From an uncultured Oscillospiraceae bacterium (GTDB taxonomy: Bacteria; Bacillota; Clostridia; Oscillospirales; Oscillospiraceae): 64,000 nucleotides of DNA. The notes below the pieces were generated by a model, which was not told the origin of the DNA, did not search any database, and saw only the letters and a list, made by a program, of their open reading frames with translations. Shown here piece after piece: positions 9,245 through 18,263 of this stretch (positions within the stretch are counted from its first letter, which is position 1; every line of letters starts with the position of its first letter). The stretch is taken from positions 62,001-126,000 of the forward strand of contig CAJUKT010000091.1 in NCBI GenBank assembly GCA_910587255.1, in the 5' to 3' direction. The position numbers and the translations under genes were made by a program.

Positions 9245-10408
9245 CTATCCAGCTTGATTCGACCTAAAAAGTAACGAATCCATCACCTGACCCAACCTGT
9301 CCATGTCGCCACCCAACACATGGCCGTACACATTCAGCGTCGTGGTAATATCGCTGTGACCCAGCCACGCCTGGATATCTTTTGCATCGCACCCACCTTT
9401 ACGCAGTGCGTAGACTGCGGAATGGCGCAAGTCGTGGAAACGGATAACAGGAAGACCAATTTCTTTTAACCTCCGTTGAAAGTGCGGGGTCACGTAGTCT
9501 GGCCTGATGGGAGCTCCGTTAGGATGAACGCAGACATAACCGCTGTCAATATAGGCGTCACCAAACAGCTTTTTATTTTCTGCCTGCTGGTACTGCACCT
9601 TTTGCAGATAGGTTCGCATATTGTTGGTAAGTGGAAGGACTCGGTTGCTACTGTCGGTTTTTGTGCTGTCCGAGTACACTACCTTGCCTTTATTCATAAC
9701 AGCGGTGTGGCAGATATGGATCGTGCCAGCGTCAAAATCAATGGCTTCCCATCGGAGGCCGCAGACCTCAGAGCGGCGCAAGCCGTAAGTTACGGTGAGC
9801 TGCACCGCAACTTCCAGCGGTTCCCCACGAAATAGGCGTAAAAGTTTTTTCAGCTGCTCGGGGGTGTAAGCTATCGCGCCTTGATACTTCCGCTTTGCAG
9901 GCAATTCAGTCATGATGGAAGGATTGAGGGTGATTTTTCCCATGCGAACGGCATAATCCAAGCATTTGTGGATGTTTGCGTGGTGCTTACGAACCGTGTT
10001 TGGAGACAGGCCTGCTTTCAGCTGAGCGTTATAGTAGCTTTGGAGCAAGGCTGGGGTGAGTTCCTGGAGCTTGACACCATGGAAGGGCTTATACTTTGCG
10101 ATGTAGGTGTTAAACACATAGAGATACTGGGAAAAGGTACTGATCTTGACTTTATGCGATACGACATCATTGAGCCAATCAAGCATAAACGTAAGAAACA
10201 AAATGTTTTTGCTTGCGAGCGTTGTCGTATATTGGTTAGCCAACTCATCCAGCCGCTCATTCAGTATCTGCTGTGCCCTGCGTTTGTTACCCTTCTCCGG
10301 TAAACCTGTGCTTTCTGAGCTTTGGTGCCGCTCGCCGTTTTCGTCAAAATAGTAAAACACGATTTGCCAAATACCACGTTTGAGACGTACATAGCCTGTT
10401 GCTTTCAT
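9245..10408 (-). CDS. int: Tyrosine recombinase/integrase
   Basis: 387 residues. The catalytic set is complete: Arg in VTYGLRRSEVCGLRW, His-x-x-Arg in RFHDLRHSAVYAL, His in WLGHSDITTT and the Tyr nucleophile in LNVYGHV. The N-terminal part is a SAM-like core-binding domain after an arm-binding AP2-like segment (GYVRLKRGIWQIVFYY). The ATG at 10408 has GAAAGGAG upstream. It points toward the tRNA-Arg gene, the usual layout of an integrase at attL, and would catalyse integration and excision of the 9.2-27.8 kb element. Confidence 0.93.
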   Translation of the reverse strand: MKATGYVRLKRGIWQIVFYYFDENGERHQSSESTGLPEKGNKRRAQQILNERLDELANQYTTTLASKNILFLTFMLDWLNDVVSHKVKISTFSQYLYVFNTYIAKYKPFHGVKLQELTPALLQSYYNAQLKAGLSPNTVRKHHANIHKCLDYAVRMGKITLNPSIMTELPAKRKYQGAIAYTPEQLKKLLRLFRGEPLEVAVQLTVTYGLRRSEVCGLRWEAIDFDAGTIHICHTAVMNKGKVVYSDSTKTDSSNRVLPLTNNMRTYLQKVQYQQAENKKLFGDAYIDSGYVCVHPNGAPIRPDYVTPHFQRRLKEIGLPVIRFHDLRHSAVYALRKGGCDAKDIQAWLGHSDITTTLNVYGHVLGGDMDRLGQVMDSLLFRSNQAG

Positions 10409-10552
10409 TTTCTACTCCTTTCCCGCAACAGGACAGATTCATTTTCATCTATTGATTATTATAGCGTATTCTTGTCATACTTGCAATGAAACCACGAGAA
10501 CTTGTTTACAAAATTAAACCACGTCGTCCATGTTGCGCTATTTATATACGGT

Positions 10553-10762
10553 CTATAAAACTTCTCCATTATTGTGCAAAGAATTTTGATTTTCAACAAA
10601 TTCCTTCACATATTCTCTCGGAACGCGGATGCTTTTCCCGATACGGATAGAGCGGATTTTCTTTGACTGAACCAAGCGATATGCGGTGTTGCGCCCGATC
10701 CGCAATACTTTTTGAAGTTCAGGTATTGTAAGGACATCGGGCACATTTTCAAAATCTATCAT
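10553..10762 (-). CDS. Excisionase-like helix-turn-helix protein
   Basis: 69 residues from the ATG at 10762, which follows GAGGT by about 10 bases. The open frame extends further upstream but that part has no domain and no better start. VLTIPELQKVLRIGRNTAYR and IRVPREYVKEFVE match the MerR-like excisionase (Xis/HTH_17) family. Adjacent to and in line with the integrase, it is the likely directionality factor. Confidence 0.75.
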   Translation of the reverse strand: MIDFENVPDVLTIPELQKVLRIGRNTAYRLVQSKKIRSIRIGKSIRVPREYVKEFVENQNSLHNNGEVL

Positions 10763-11073
10763 AGTTCTGCTTACCTCGGTTATAAAGTCCTTTTGAAATA
10801 TGTCCCTGTCTTCGGCCCACTTCCTGCGCTCTCGTTTTAGACCGCGTATTTCCAGGTTGCGCTGTGCGCTGATTGTGCGGTGGGCGCGCCGATGCGCACT
10901 ATCCGCCGCTCCTGTATGACTGCCGGGACAGGGTGTGGGCTTGCGCCATTTGTCAAGGTGCAAGAGCCTTTTAGGCTTCCATATAATAAATAGTAATTTG
11001 ATATCCATTTTTTTGCAGAAAGTAAAAATTTTCCGAAAAATTTTTTTGAAATACAAAATGTGCGGAGATGGGA

Positions 11074-11102
11074 TTGACAGCTACAATATATTGTGGTATC
11101 AT
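11074..11102 (+). promoter_or_regulatory. Strong promoter upstream of the island's structured leader
   Basis: TTGACA at 11074-11079, a 17-base spacer and TATCAT at 11097-11102. Between 10763 and 11491 there is no convincing gene. The stretch holds this promoter, hairpins at 11131-11148 (CCTCCC/GGGAGG) and near 11214-11237, and the branched structure at 11356-11433. Confidence 0.65.
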
Positions 11103-11355
11103 TCCTTTGTAATTGATTCTATGTGCGTTTCCTCCCCTTCGCGGGAGGGCAGGCTGGGCACCATCAGTCTGGGAGCGAAAGGTTTCGCATTGCACACGTT
11201 GCGGAAATCGCTGGCCCTGTTGAAAAAGCAGCAGGGATGATTTGTGAGGCGTTTTCCGGGTTTGTTGGTATCGTCAGCGGGAGAAGTCTGCCCATCTGCG
11301 GCGGCATCCGCTGGCGATTTTGTTTTCAATACGGGGGAGACACTCCCCGCCGCAT

Positions 11356-11433
11356 AAAGCGGGAATGACTGAGGCTCATCTGTGGGTGAGCCAAGCCGGC
11401 AATGCCGGTCATTCAGTTATTCCCGCTTTTTTT
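11356..11433 (+). ncRNA. Three-way-junction RNA structure ending in a U-tract (terminator/attenuator or 3' end of a small RNA)
   Basis: Bases 11356-11372 pair with 11413-11429 in a 17-base-pair stem with one G-U. Inside it are two perfect sub-hairpins: 11373-11380 with 11385-11392 (8 pairs, loop TGTG) and 11395-11400 with 11404-11409 (6 pairs, loop AAT), separated by AA. The closing strand ends in seven T (11427-11433). With the promoter at 11074-11102 this would define an RNA of about 325 bases. It could be a standalone ncRNA, an attenuator of the island operon, or a folded single-strand DNA signal. The structure is seen directly; the role is unknown. Confidence 0.6.
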
Positions 11434-11491
11434 GTTTGCCCAAACGCCGCAAGGCTTTGAGGATAAATCTACAAAAGAAAGGAGTTCGGAC

Positions 11492-11650
11492 ATGAAGTAT
11501 CACGCAGTATGGAAACCAGGAGGCCGCCCGCGCCGCGGGATGGGCTCCATGAAGCCGAGGCGCAGGCAGCTCCAGGCCCTCAAGCCCAGGGGAACCATCC
11601 TCGGAGAGGGGGTGGAACACCTTGAGCGGAGAGCAAAGAAAGCCGCCTAA
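11492..11650 (+). CDS. Small basic protein of unknown function
   Basis: 52 residues, very rich in Arg, Lys and Pro (KPGGRPRRGMGSMKPRRRQL), suggesting nucleic-acid binding. The ATG at 11492 follows AGAAAGGAG at good distance. It is the first gene after the branched RNA structure, and its 3' end overlaps the start of the exonuclease gene by 29 bases. No family recognised. Confidence 0.6.
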   Translation: MKYHAVWKPGGRPRRGMGSMKPRRRQLQALKPRGTILGEGVEHLERRAKKAA

Positions 11651-12677
11651 TGTGCTCACCCCTACCGCAGACCTGCCCCGGGAGAAATGGCTGGCATATC
11701 GCCGCCAGGGCATCGGCGGCAGCGACGCGGCCGCCGTGCTGGGCATCTCGCCCTTCCGCACCGGGGTAGACCTCTACTACGACAAGCTGGGCCAGCCGGT
11801 GGAGGACGATGAGCAAAACTGGGTTGCCAAGGAGGTGGGCACCCTGCTGGAAGACCTGGTAGCCCGCATCTTTGCGAAAAAGACCGGCCTGGAGGTCTGC
11901 CCCATGCCGGTCATGTTCCAGCACGCAGAGCATCCCTGGATGCTGGCCGATGTGGATCGTTTGGTAAAACTGCCGGACGGAAATACCGCCGTCCTGGAGT
12001 GCAAGACCACCAACTACAACGCCCGGGACAAGTGGGAGTACGACGGCAAACCCATCGTGCCGCAGTATTACGAGGCACAGGGGCGGCACTACATGGCCGT
12101 GATGAATCTGAGCCGGGTGTACTTCTGCTGCCTCTACGGCAACAGCGAGGACGAGGTCATCATCCGCAGCATTGACCGGGATTTGAAGTACGAGGCGGAG
12201 CTGATCGCCCTGGAGGAGAACTTCTGGGTGAACCACGTCAAGGCCAAGGTTCCGCCGCCCTACATTGAAGACGACGGTGCGCTGATCATAGAGAGCCTGC
12301 GCCGCTGTCTGGGCCCGTCCTATGCGGATATGCCCCCGGCGGCCTTCACCGAGGCCCAGTCCGAGAATGTGCGGCGGTATGTAGAGCTTCGGGATCAGAA
12401 GGGTGCCCTGAATGCCGATGTGAAGAAGCTGGATAAGGAGATGGAGCGGCTGAAAGCGTCCATCGTGGCCGACATGGCTGGGAGCTGGTCTGCCTCCTAC
12501 GAGGATATGGCCGGCAGCTATACCGTCACCATGAAGCCCAGCCGGCGGCTCAGTATTTTGAAGGACGACCTGCTGCGGCTGAAGGACGCCCACCCGGACA
12601 TCTTTGACCAGTATGTCTCAATGTCCGAGAGCCGGACGTTCAACGTGAAATTTACCGCCGCAGAAGCGGCGGCATAG
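11622..12677 (+). CDS. YqaJ-type viral recombinase exonuclease
   Basis: 351 residues from a TTG start with a GGAGAGGGGGTGG region upstream; a GTG at 11652 is the alternative. IGGSDAAAVLGISPFRTGVDLY is the hallmark of YqaJ/lambda-type exonucleases. Asp in ADVDRLV and the pair ECKTTN give the PD-(D/E)xK nuclease core. A C-terminal coiled coil (LNADVKKLDKEMERLK) follows. It would resect double-strand DNA ends for single-strand annealing recombination during element replication. Confidence 0.88.
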   Translation: MSGEQRKPPNVLTPTADLPREKWLAYRRQGIGGSDAAAVLGISPFRTGVDLYYDKLGQPVEDDEQNWVAKEVGTLLEDLVARIFAKKTGLEVCPMPVMFQHAEHPWMLADVDRLVKLPDGNTAVLECKTTNYNARDKWEYDGKPIVPQYYEAQGRHYMAVMNLSRVYFCCLYGNSEDEVIIRSIDRDLKYEAELIALEENFWVNHVKAKVPPPYIEDDGALIIESLRRCLGPSYADMPPAAFTEAQSENVRRYVELRDQKGALNADVKKLDKEMERLKASIVADMAGSWSASYEDMAGSYTVTMKPSRRLSILKDDLLRLKDAHPDIFDQYVSMSESRTFNVKFTAAEAAA

Positions 12678-12688
12678 GAGGCGATGTC

Positions 12689-14971
12689 ATGAGCAGTATT
12701 GTGGCGGCGTATGACAAAACGCTGTACTACAACGAGGCCGGAAAATACTGCGTCCTGCGTCTGAAGACCGCCGATCCCATGGTGCCGGAGGACGCACGGG
12801 ACAAGTACAAATTTGCGGACCACCTGATCCGCTTTGTGGCCGTGGGCTACGACCTGCCCCGGACGGGCGCCATCAAGATGGAGCTGGACGGGAACTGGGT
12901 CAACGGTAAGCACGGCCCCCAGTTCCAGGTGGACAGCTGGCATGAGCTGGTGCCGCCCACCATCGAGGGCATCCTGGGCTACCTGTCCTCCGGGCTGTTG
13001 AAGGGCATCGGCCCCAAGACCGCCGGAGAAATCGTCCAGCGGTTCGGCACAGATTCGCTCAATGTCATTGAGAATCAGCCGGAAAAGCTACTGGAGATCC
13101 GGGGCATCACTGAAGAGAAGCTGGAGGAAATCAAGGCGGGCTATGCCGAGAGCAAGGCCGTCCGGGATCTGATGACCGTGCTGGCCCCCTTCAAGCTCAC
13201 CCCAAAGACGGCCATAAAGATCTATTTCCATTTTGGCCCGGACGGGGCCGCCCTGCTGCGCAAGAGCTTTTACCAGCTGTGCCAGATACCCGGGTTTGGG
13301 TTCAAGCGCGTGGACGCCATCGTGGTCAAATCCGGCGGTAATCTCAAAGACCCCATGCGGGTGCGGGGCGCGCTGTTTTACGCCCTGGAGAAATCCCGGT
13401 CGGAGGACGGCCACCTCTATCTGGAGGCGGAAAAACTGCTGGGCGAGGCCCTGGCGCTGCTGAACGAAAAGATCCCCCAGCTGGATCAGCGCCTGCAGCG
13501 GTCCCAGTTGGAGCAGGAGCTGCGCGCCATGGTGATGAACAACGTGGTGGTGTCCAAGAAGGGCAATATCTACCTGCCCCATGTGTTCAACCAGGAGAGC
13601 GAGACCGCCCGCAAGGTGGCGGAAATGCTGCTGGATCAGCCGGAGCCGGTCAATTTGGCCCCCGTCATGGAGCGCATCAGGGGCAAGCTGGGCATCACCC
13701 TGTCCCCCATGCAGTACCGGGCGGTGGAGATGGTGTTCCAGCACAACCTGTCCATCATCACAGGCGGGCCCGGCACCGGCAAGAGTACCATTTTGAAGGC
13801 GGTGATCGAGGCATACCAGGAGCTGTACCCAAAGGCCACCATCGCCCTGGGCGCGCCTACCGGCAAGGCCAGCCGCCGCATGGCGGAGACCACTGGGATG
13901 GACCGTGCCGCCACCCTCCACAGCCTGCTGGGCCTCCACGGGGAGGACGCGGGCTGGCAGGAGAAGAAGCCGCTGGAAGTCGATTTCATTATCATAGATG
14001 AGGCATCCATGGTAGATATGTGGCTGGCCTATCAGCTGTTCGCCCGGTTAAAGCCCGAGACAAAGGTGCTGATCGTGGGCGACGCCGACCAGCTGGAGAG
14101 CGTGGGCCCGGGCAGCGTGTTCCGGGAGCTCATCCAGTGCGGGCTGGTGCCGGTGACGGTGCTGGATCAAATCTTCCGCCAGGGGGCAGACAGCCTCATC
14201 GCCTACAACGCCAAGTTTATCCGGGAGGGCAGCGGCCAGCTCCACTATGGCCGGGATTTCTCCCTCACCGAAACGGAATCCCAGGAGGAAACGGCGGCCC
14301 TGATCCGGGTGCTCTACCGGGGGGCGCTGAGGCATACGGCAATGGAACAGGTGCAGATTCTCACACCGTACCGTTCCACAGGGGAGGCGTCGGCCAACAG
14401 CCTGAACGCGGCCATCCAGGCCGAGATCAACCCGCCGGATATCAGCAAGCCCGAACTGTCCAACGGCGGGCGTCTGTTCCGCCTGGGCGACCGGGTGATG
14501 CAGACGAAGAACGACTACGATATCACGTTGTATGATGACGATTTCAAGCAGGTGGCCGCGGGTGTGTTCAACGGCGAGGTGGGCATCGTGTCCGGCATCA
14601 TACCGGGTATGCTCACCGTCTGCTTCGATGGGCGGTACGCGGACTACCCGCTGGAGAGCCTGGGCGAGCTGGAGCTGGCCTACGCCACGACCATCCACAA
14701 GTCCCAGGGCAGCGAGTACGACACGGTGATCGTGCCCATGCTCCCGGCCCACAGGATATTGCTGTCCCGGAACCTGCTCTACACGGCCATCACCCGTGCC
14801 AAGCGGCGGGTGGTGCTGGTGGGCATGAAGAAGGCCATTTTTATGGCGGTGGGCAAGTGTAGCACGGGCAAGCGCAACACCCTGCTGGGGGAGCGCATCC
14901 AGCTGTATTACCAGGCGCTGGGCCGGAGGAATACATCGGCCGGCGAGGAAGAATTGAAAAATGCCAGTTGA
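12689..14971 (+). CDS. RecD2-like ATP-dependent DNA helicase
   Basis: 760 residues, superfamily 1B. The N-terminal part has tandem helix-hairpin-helix motifs (LLKGIGPKTAGEIVQRFG, LLEIRGITEEKLEEI) typical of RecD2. Walker A GGPGTGKST is at residues 359-367; IIIDEASMVD is Walker B, VGDADQLESVGPG is motif III, and YATTIHKSQGSEYD with NLLYTAITRAK are the C-terminal motifs V-VI. The ATG at 12689 has GGAGG seven bases upstream. It probably unwinds DNA for the adjacent exonuclease and primase. Confidence 0.92.
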   Translation: MSSIVAAYDKTLYYNEAGKYCVLRLKTADPMVPEDARDKYKFADHLIRFVAVGYDLPRTGAIKMELDGNWVNGKHGPQFQVDSWHELVPPTIEGILGYLSSGLLKGIGPKTAGEIVQRFGTDSLNVIENQPEKLLEIRGITEEKLEEIKAGYAESKAVRDLMTVLAPFKLTPKTAIKIYFHFGPDGAALLRKSFYQLCQIPGFGFKRVDAIVVKSGGNLKDPMRVRGALFYALEKSRSEDGHLYLEAEKLLGEALALLNEKIPQLDQRLQRSQLEQELRAMVMNNVVVSKKGNIYLPHVFNQESETARKVAEMLLDQPEPVNLAPVMERIRGKLGITLSPMQYRAVEMVFQHNLSIITGGPGTGKSTILKAVIEAYQELYPKATIALGAPTGKASRRMAETTGMDRAATLHSLLGLHGEDAGWQEKKPLEVDFIIIDEASMVDMWLAYQLFARLKPETKVLIVGDADQLESVGPGSVFRELIQCGLVPVTVLDQIFRQGADSLIAYNAKFIREGSGQLHYGRDFSLTETESQEETAALIRVLYRGALRHTAMEQVQILTPYRSTGEASANSLNAAIQAEINPPDISKPELSNGGRLFRLGDRVMQTKNDYDITLYDDDFKQVAAGVFNGEVGIVSGIIPGMLTVCFDGRYADYPLESLGELELAYATTIHKSQGSEYDTVIVPMLPAHRILLSRNLLYTAITRAKRRVVLVGMKKAIFMAVGKCSTGKRNTLLGERIQLYYQALGRRNTSAGEEELKNAS

Positions 14972-15037
14972 TTTGAGGTGACACGCAAAAAAATGCGGAG
15001 TCATCTCCTATTTATTTATGGAAGGGAGAATGTTCAA

Positions 15038-16195
15038 ATGACCGACGAGAAAAACATGACGGCAGGCAGCCCCTATGCCCCTTGGGATCTGCGAAGGCTT
15101 CCGAACTTTGATTTTTCGGAGTATCTTCGTGCGGTGGAAAAGCCAGACGGCAAGGGCCAGACGGCTGAGATGACCCTGGAGGGGACCAAAAGGTGGTTCC
15201 GGCTGGCCTGCCCGAACGGCGGGCTGGTGCTGAACGCCCTGCGGGTGACGGACGCCATGGCCATCTACGAGGCCCGGGTGTTCGCCGATGCGGCGGACCG
15301 CAACCCCCTGGCCAGCTTCACCGCCACCCAGAGGGCGGACAAGGCCAAGGGGGACGCCTACATCCGCGCCGCCCAGGACGCCGCGCTGGAAGGGGCATTA
15401 AGAGCCTCTGGGTTCAGCCTTGAAGTTTCGTTGCTGGCCCGCACTGTGGGGATTTCGGCAGCGGCGGCCCAGTCTATCCAAACGGATGGCGGTGAACAGC
15501 CTGCGGAAAAGCCTGCTCCGGCGCAGACTGACACACCTGTGCAGAAGGCCGCAGGCGGTGCTGCCCCGGCTGCGGACAAAGCGGCCCAGCAGCCTAAGCC
15601 TGCCGCTGATACCGCTCCCCGTCCCGCCCCCGTAGGCCCGCCGCCCCATGCGGCCCCGCGCCCCGCGCCGGTGGGTTCCCAGTCCGGCGCATCAGGCGAA
15701 AACCGTCCCGCGCCGGTTGGCCCCCAGCCCCACGCTGCCCCAAGTCAGGAAAAAGGGAAGCCTGCCCCGGCTGTGGTGAACATCGGCGATGCCCGCCAGA
15801 CTGTGGCAGCGGAGAACAAGCCTGACGGTCAGGCTGGGGCGGACACCCCGCCCGCGCCCGAGACCGGCCCTGCCCCCGAGACTCCCCCTGCGTCTCATGC
15901 AGCCCCTGCGGCTGCTCCTGCCCCGGAAGCCGCAGCGGGAGAACCCAAGCCCGCGCCGGCGACCTATACGCCGGATATGCCGGTAGAGGAGATATGCCAA
16001 CGCATGACGCTGGAGCAGGCCCAGAACCTCAAGGTGCTGGACGGCACCTGCAAGGGCTGGACACTGGCACAGGTGGCCAAGGACCGGCCCACCAGCCTGC
16101 GGTGGCTCCAGAGCGTCTGCCCCTTCGCGGACAACGAGCTGAAGGCGGCGGCCACCATCGTCCTGAACGATCTGGAACTGAAATTGGCCGGATGA
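15038..16195 (+). CDS. Unknown protein with Pro/Ala-rich linker; candidate single-strand annealing or ssDNA-binding protein
   Basis: 385 residues from the ATG at 15038 (GAAGGGAG upstream). Three parts are visible: an N-terminal domain of about 140 residues (ARVFADAADRNPLASFTATQ, then AYIRAAQDAALEGALRASGF), a ~170-residue Pro/Ala linker with three RPAPVG repeats, and a C-terminal ~75-residue domain (PVEEICQRMTLEQAQNLKVL). The helix with alternating Ala/Leu after the ARVF strand loosely recalls Rad52/Sak annealing proteins, and the gene lies in a cluster with a YqaJ exonuclease, which usually has such a partner. That role is inference only. Confidence 0.55.
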   Translation: MTDEKNMTAGSPYAPWDLRRLPNFDFSEYLRAVEKPDGKGQTAEMTLEGTKRWFRLACPNGGLVLNALRVTDAMAIYEARVFADAADRNPLASFTATQRADKAKGDAYIRAAQDAALEGALRASGFSLEVSLLARTVGISAAAAQSIQTDGGEQPAEKPAPAQTDTPVQKAAGGAAPAADKAAQQPKPAADTAPRPAPVGPPPHAAPRPAPVGSQSGASGENRPAPVGPQPHAAPSQEKGKPAPAVVNIGDARQTVAAENKPDGQAGADTPPAPETGPAPETPPASHAAPAAAPAPEAAAGEPKPAPATYTPDMPVEEICQRMTLEQAQNLKVLDGTCKGWTLAQVAKDRPTSLRWLQSVCPFADNELKAAATIVLNDLELKLAG

Positions 16196-16232
16196 GCTGT
16201 TCCCAGCCGGAGAAGGAAGGAGCTGACCCCCC

Positions 16233-17945
16233 GTGGCCAGTGGGACAGATTTTCCATTTACTATTATGGACATAGCCGGCCTCCTCCGCCTGAACATCAG
16301 GCGGAGGGGCGGCTCACGTGTGGCCTACGCCGACTGCCCCATCTGCGGCGACCGCCGGGGGAAGCTGGGCCTGTACCCACAGATCAATACCTGGCGATGC
16401 TACCACTGCGGTGAGTGCGGCGGTATGCTGGCCCTCTATGGGAAGGTGCATGGTGTCAGCAATTCGGACGCCTACCAGGAGATCTGTGACGCGCTGGCGA
16501 TTGGAGCCCCCGGACGGGAGTACACGCCCAAAGCCAAGGAAGCGGCAGCCCCGGACGAGCCACAAACCCAGCGGGCCAGTCCCCAGGAGATCCACCGCAC
16601 ACTGACGGCGCTGCTGGCTATGCTGACCCTCTCCCCTGCCCACCGGGAGCATCTGCGCACCAAGCGGGGGCTGGCGGATGGGCAAATCCAAGGGTTTGGG
16701 TTCAAGAGTACGCCCCCGGCCTATCAATGCCGCGCCATCGCGGCCCAGCTCTTGAAGCAGGGCTGTATCGTGGAGGGTGTACCTGGTTTCTATCTGGACA
16801 ACGGTGGCAGGTGGCGGGCGAAGTTCCACCAGCGCACCTCCGGCATCGTCATTCCCCTCCGGGGCGTGGACGGACTGCTCCAGGGTTTGCAGATCAGATT
16901 GGATCGTCCCATCAAAAAGGAGGACGATCCTCCAGAGAAAACGGGAATCAAATATCTTCCGTTTACCTCCACAGGCAAGCCCCTGGGGGTGACGTCGGGG
17001 AATCCCATCCACTTTGTGGGCGATCCCAGCTCCCGGGTGGTCTATGTGACCGAGGGCGCACTAAAGGCGGACATTGCCCACGCGCTCACCGGCCGCACCT
17101 TTGCCGCCACGGTGGGGGTGAATAACACCATGGGCATGGACGAGCTGTTTGCCTTTCTGCGCCGCAACGGTACGGAGGAGATCATCGAGGCCGAGGACAT
17201 GGACAAGTATTGCAACCCCAACGTCAGCCGGGGGGCCTCCAAGGTTCACCAACTGGCGGTGAAGAACGGTTTGCAGTGCCGGCGGCTGGTGTGGAACCCC
17301 AACTACAAGGGGATCGACGACTGGCTTTTGGCGCTGCGCCGCAAAGAAACGAAGGAAAAGGAGCGAGAACACATGAATTTCAAGGAGATGTACCTCAACG
17401 GGATGTGCCCCTTCGGCTACATCGACAGCTGCGCCGACCAGTGGCGGAGCAGGCCGAATATCGGGGTGAGCGCGGAGGAGTTTCTGGGCTTGACCTATGA
17501 GGAGTACCAAATGTACCTGCAAACGGAGCCTGGGGCTTCCCTCAAAAAGTGCCTGGACAGCCAGCGGAGCACCCAGAAGTTTCGGGTGTACCAGCTGGGC
17601 CTGGAAGGGATCGAGGCCCACCCCTTTGCCTTCCGCAGTATGGAGATCATGCTCAAGGCGGGCTATCAGCAGCCCCCGGCGGGCAGCTACCGGCTGGTCT
17701 ACGACGGGGAACTGATCCATCCCAGGGGGTGGACGGAACAGGCGGTCATGCGGCGCATCCGTGAACACTGCAACGACTACCTGCCCGAGGGCTATCAGGG
17801 ACACAGCATGACCATGTCCGACATCCTGGAGCTGTATGACGGGGACAACCGGGACTTCTTCTACTGTGACGAGGACGGCTTCACCCCAGTGCGGTTCGAC
17901 GCGGAGCAAGCCGCGCCCATGCGGGAAGCGGACGGGGATGAATGA
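16233..17945 (+). CDS. DNA primase (CHC2 zinc finger, TOPRIM) fused to a YodL-type C-terminal region
   Basis: 570 residues from GTG at 16233; an ATG at 16269 is possible. The zinc finger CPICGDRRG...CYHCGEC is followed by a TOPRIM core (VVYVTEGALKADIAHAL, then EDMDKY), so it should make primers for element replication. From residue ~381 (MNFKEMYLNGMCPFGYIDSC) the sequence switches to a short domain and then a YodL-like domain (YRLVYDGELIHPRGW, GHSMTMSDILELYDG) usually encoded separately in clostridial mobile elements. An AAGGAG nine bases before the ATG at 17374 suggests the C-terminal part may also be made alone. Confidence 0.8.
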   Translation: MASGTDFPFTIMDIAGLLRLNIRRRGGSRVAYADCPICGDRRGKLGLYPQINTWRCYHCGECGGMLALYGKVHGVSNSDAYQEICDALAIGAPGREYTPKAKEAAAPDEPQTQRASPQEIHRTLTALLAMLTLSPAHREHLRTKRGLADGQIQGFGFKSTPPAYQCRAIAAQLLKQGCIVEGVPGFYLDNGGRWRAKFHQRTSGIVIPLRGVDGLLQGLQIRLDRPIKKEDDPPEKTGIKYLPFTSTGKPLGVTSGNPIHFVGDPSSRVVYVTEGALKADIAHALTGRTFAATVGVNNTMGMDELFAFLRRNGTEEIIEAEDMDKYCNPNVSRGASKVHQLAVKNGLQCRRLVWNPNYKGIDDWLLALRRKETKEKEREHMNFKEMYLNGMCPFGYIDSCADQWRSRPNIGVSAEEFLGLTYEEYQMYLQTEPGASLKKCLDSQRSTQKFRVYQLGLEGIEAHPFAFRSMEIMLKAGYQQPPAGSYRLVYDGELIHPRGWTEQAVMRRIREHCNDYLPEGYQGHSMTMSDILELYDGDNRDFFYCDEDGFTPVRFDAEQAAPMREADGDE

Positions 17946-18180
17946 GCGGATGGCGCAGCTTGACGCGGTAGGCGATGCCTGCCGGGCGCTGGGCGCTGAA
18001 GTGCGCCGTCCGCCGGGAGAGCGGTATCTGACCGCTATGGTATGGGACGGCTGGGGGTGGCCCTACGACGAGGGCCGCGCCCTGGCCGTCCAGCAGGAGA
18101 TCAAACGAAAGACAGCCCAATACCCGGGGCTGGTGTGCCGCTGCGTTGACCCGTTCAGCACACTGGTGTACGCGGTTTGA
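17938..18180 (+). CDS. Small protein of unknown function
   Basis: 80 residues, starting within the last codons of the primase gene (8-base overlap). It contains ERYLTAMVWDGWGWPYDEGR and a C-terminal CRCVDPFSTLVYAV. No signal peptide, membrane helix or known motif. The overlap and good codon usage support it as a real island gene. Confidence 0.5.
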   Translation: MNERMAQLDAVGDACRALGAEVRRPPGERYLTAMVWDGWGWPYDEGRALAVQQEIKRKTAQYPGLVCRCVDPFSTLVYAV

Positions 18181-18263
18181 GCAGGACAAAGAAGGGACGC
18201 AGGTTCGGCCATGGCCGGACTGCGCCCCTTTTTTTGATTACACGATTTAGGAGGATTTGTAAA

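Noticed and set aside
8963..9274. A 103-codon frame running through the tRNA-Arg gene
   Set aside because: It reads across a tRNA and its terminator; no start signal.
8972..11160. Similar CCTCCC...GGGAGG...CTGGGCA segments at 8972 and 11131 as a possible element repeat
   Set aside because: Loops and flanks differ and the shared bases are short and GC-rich; chance similarity is more likely.
11123..11368. Possible 81-residue protein in the island leader
   Set aside because: No ribosome binding site, no motif, and the region folds into several hairpins; better explained as non-coding.
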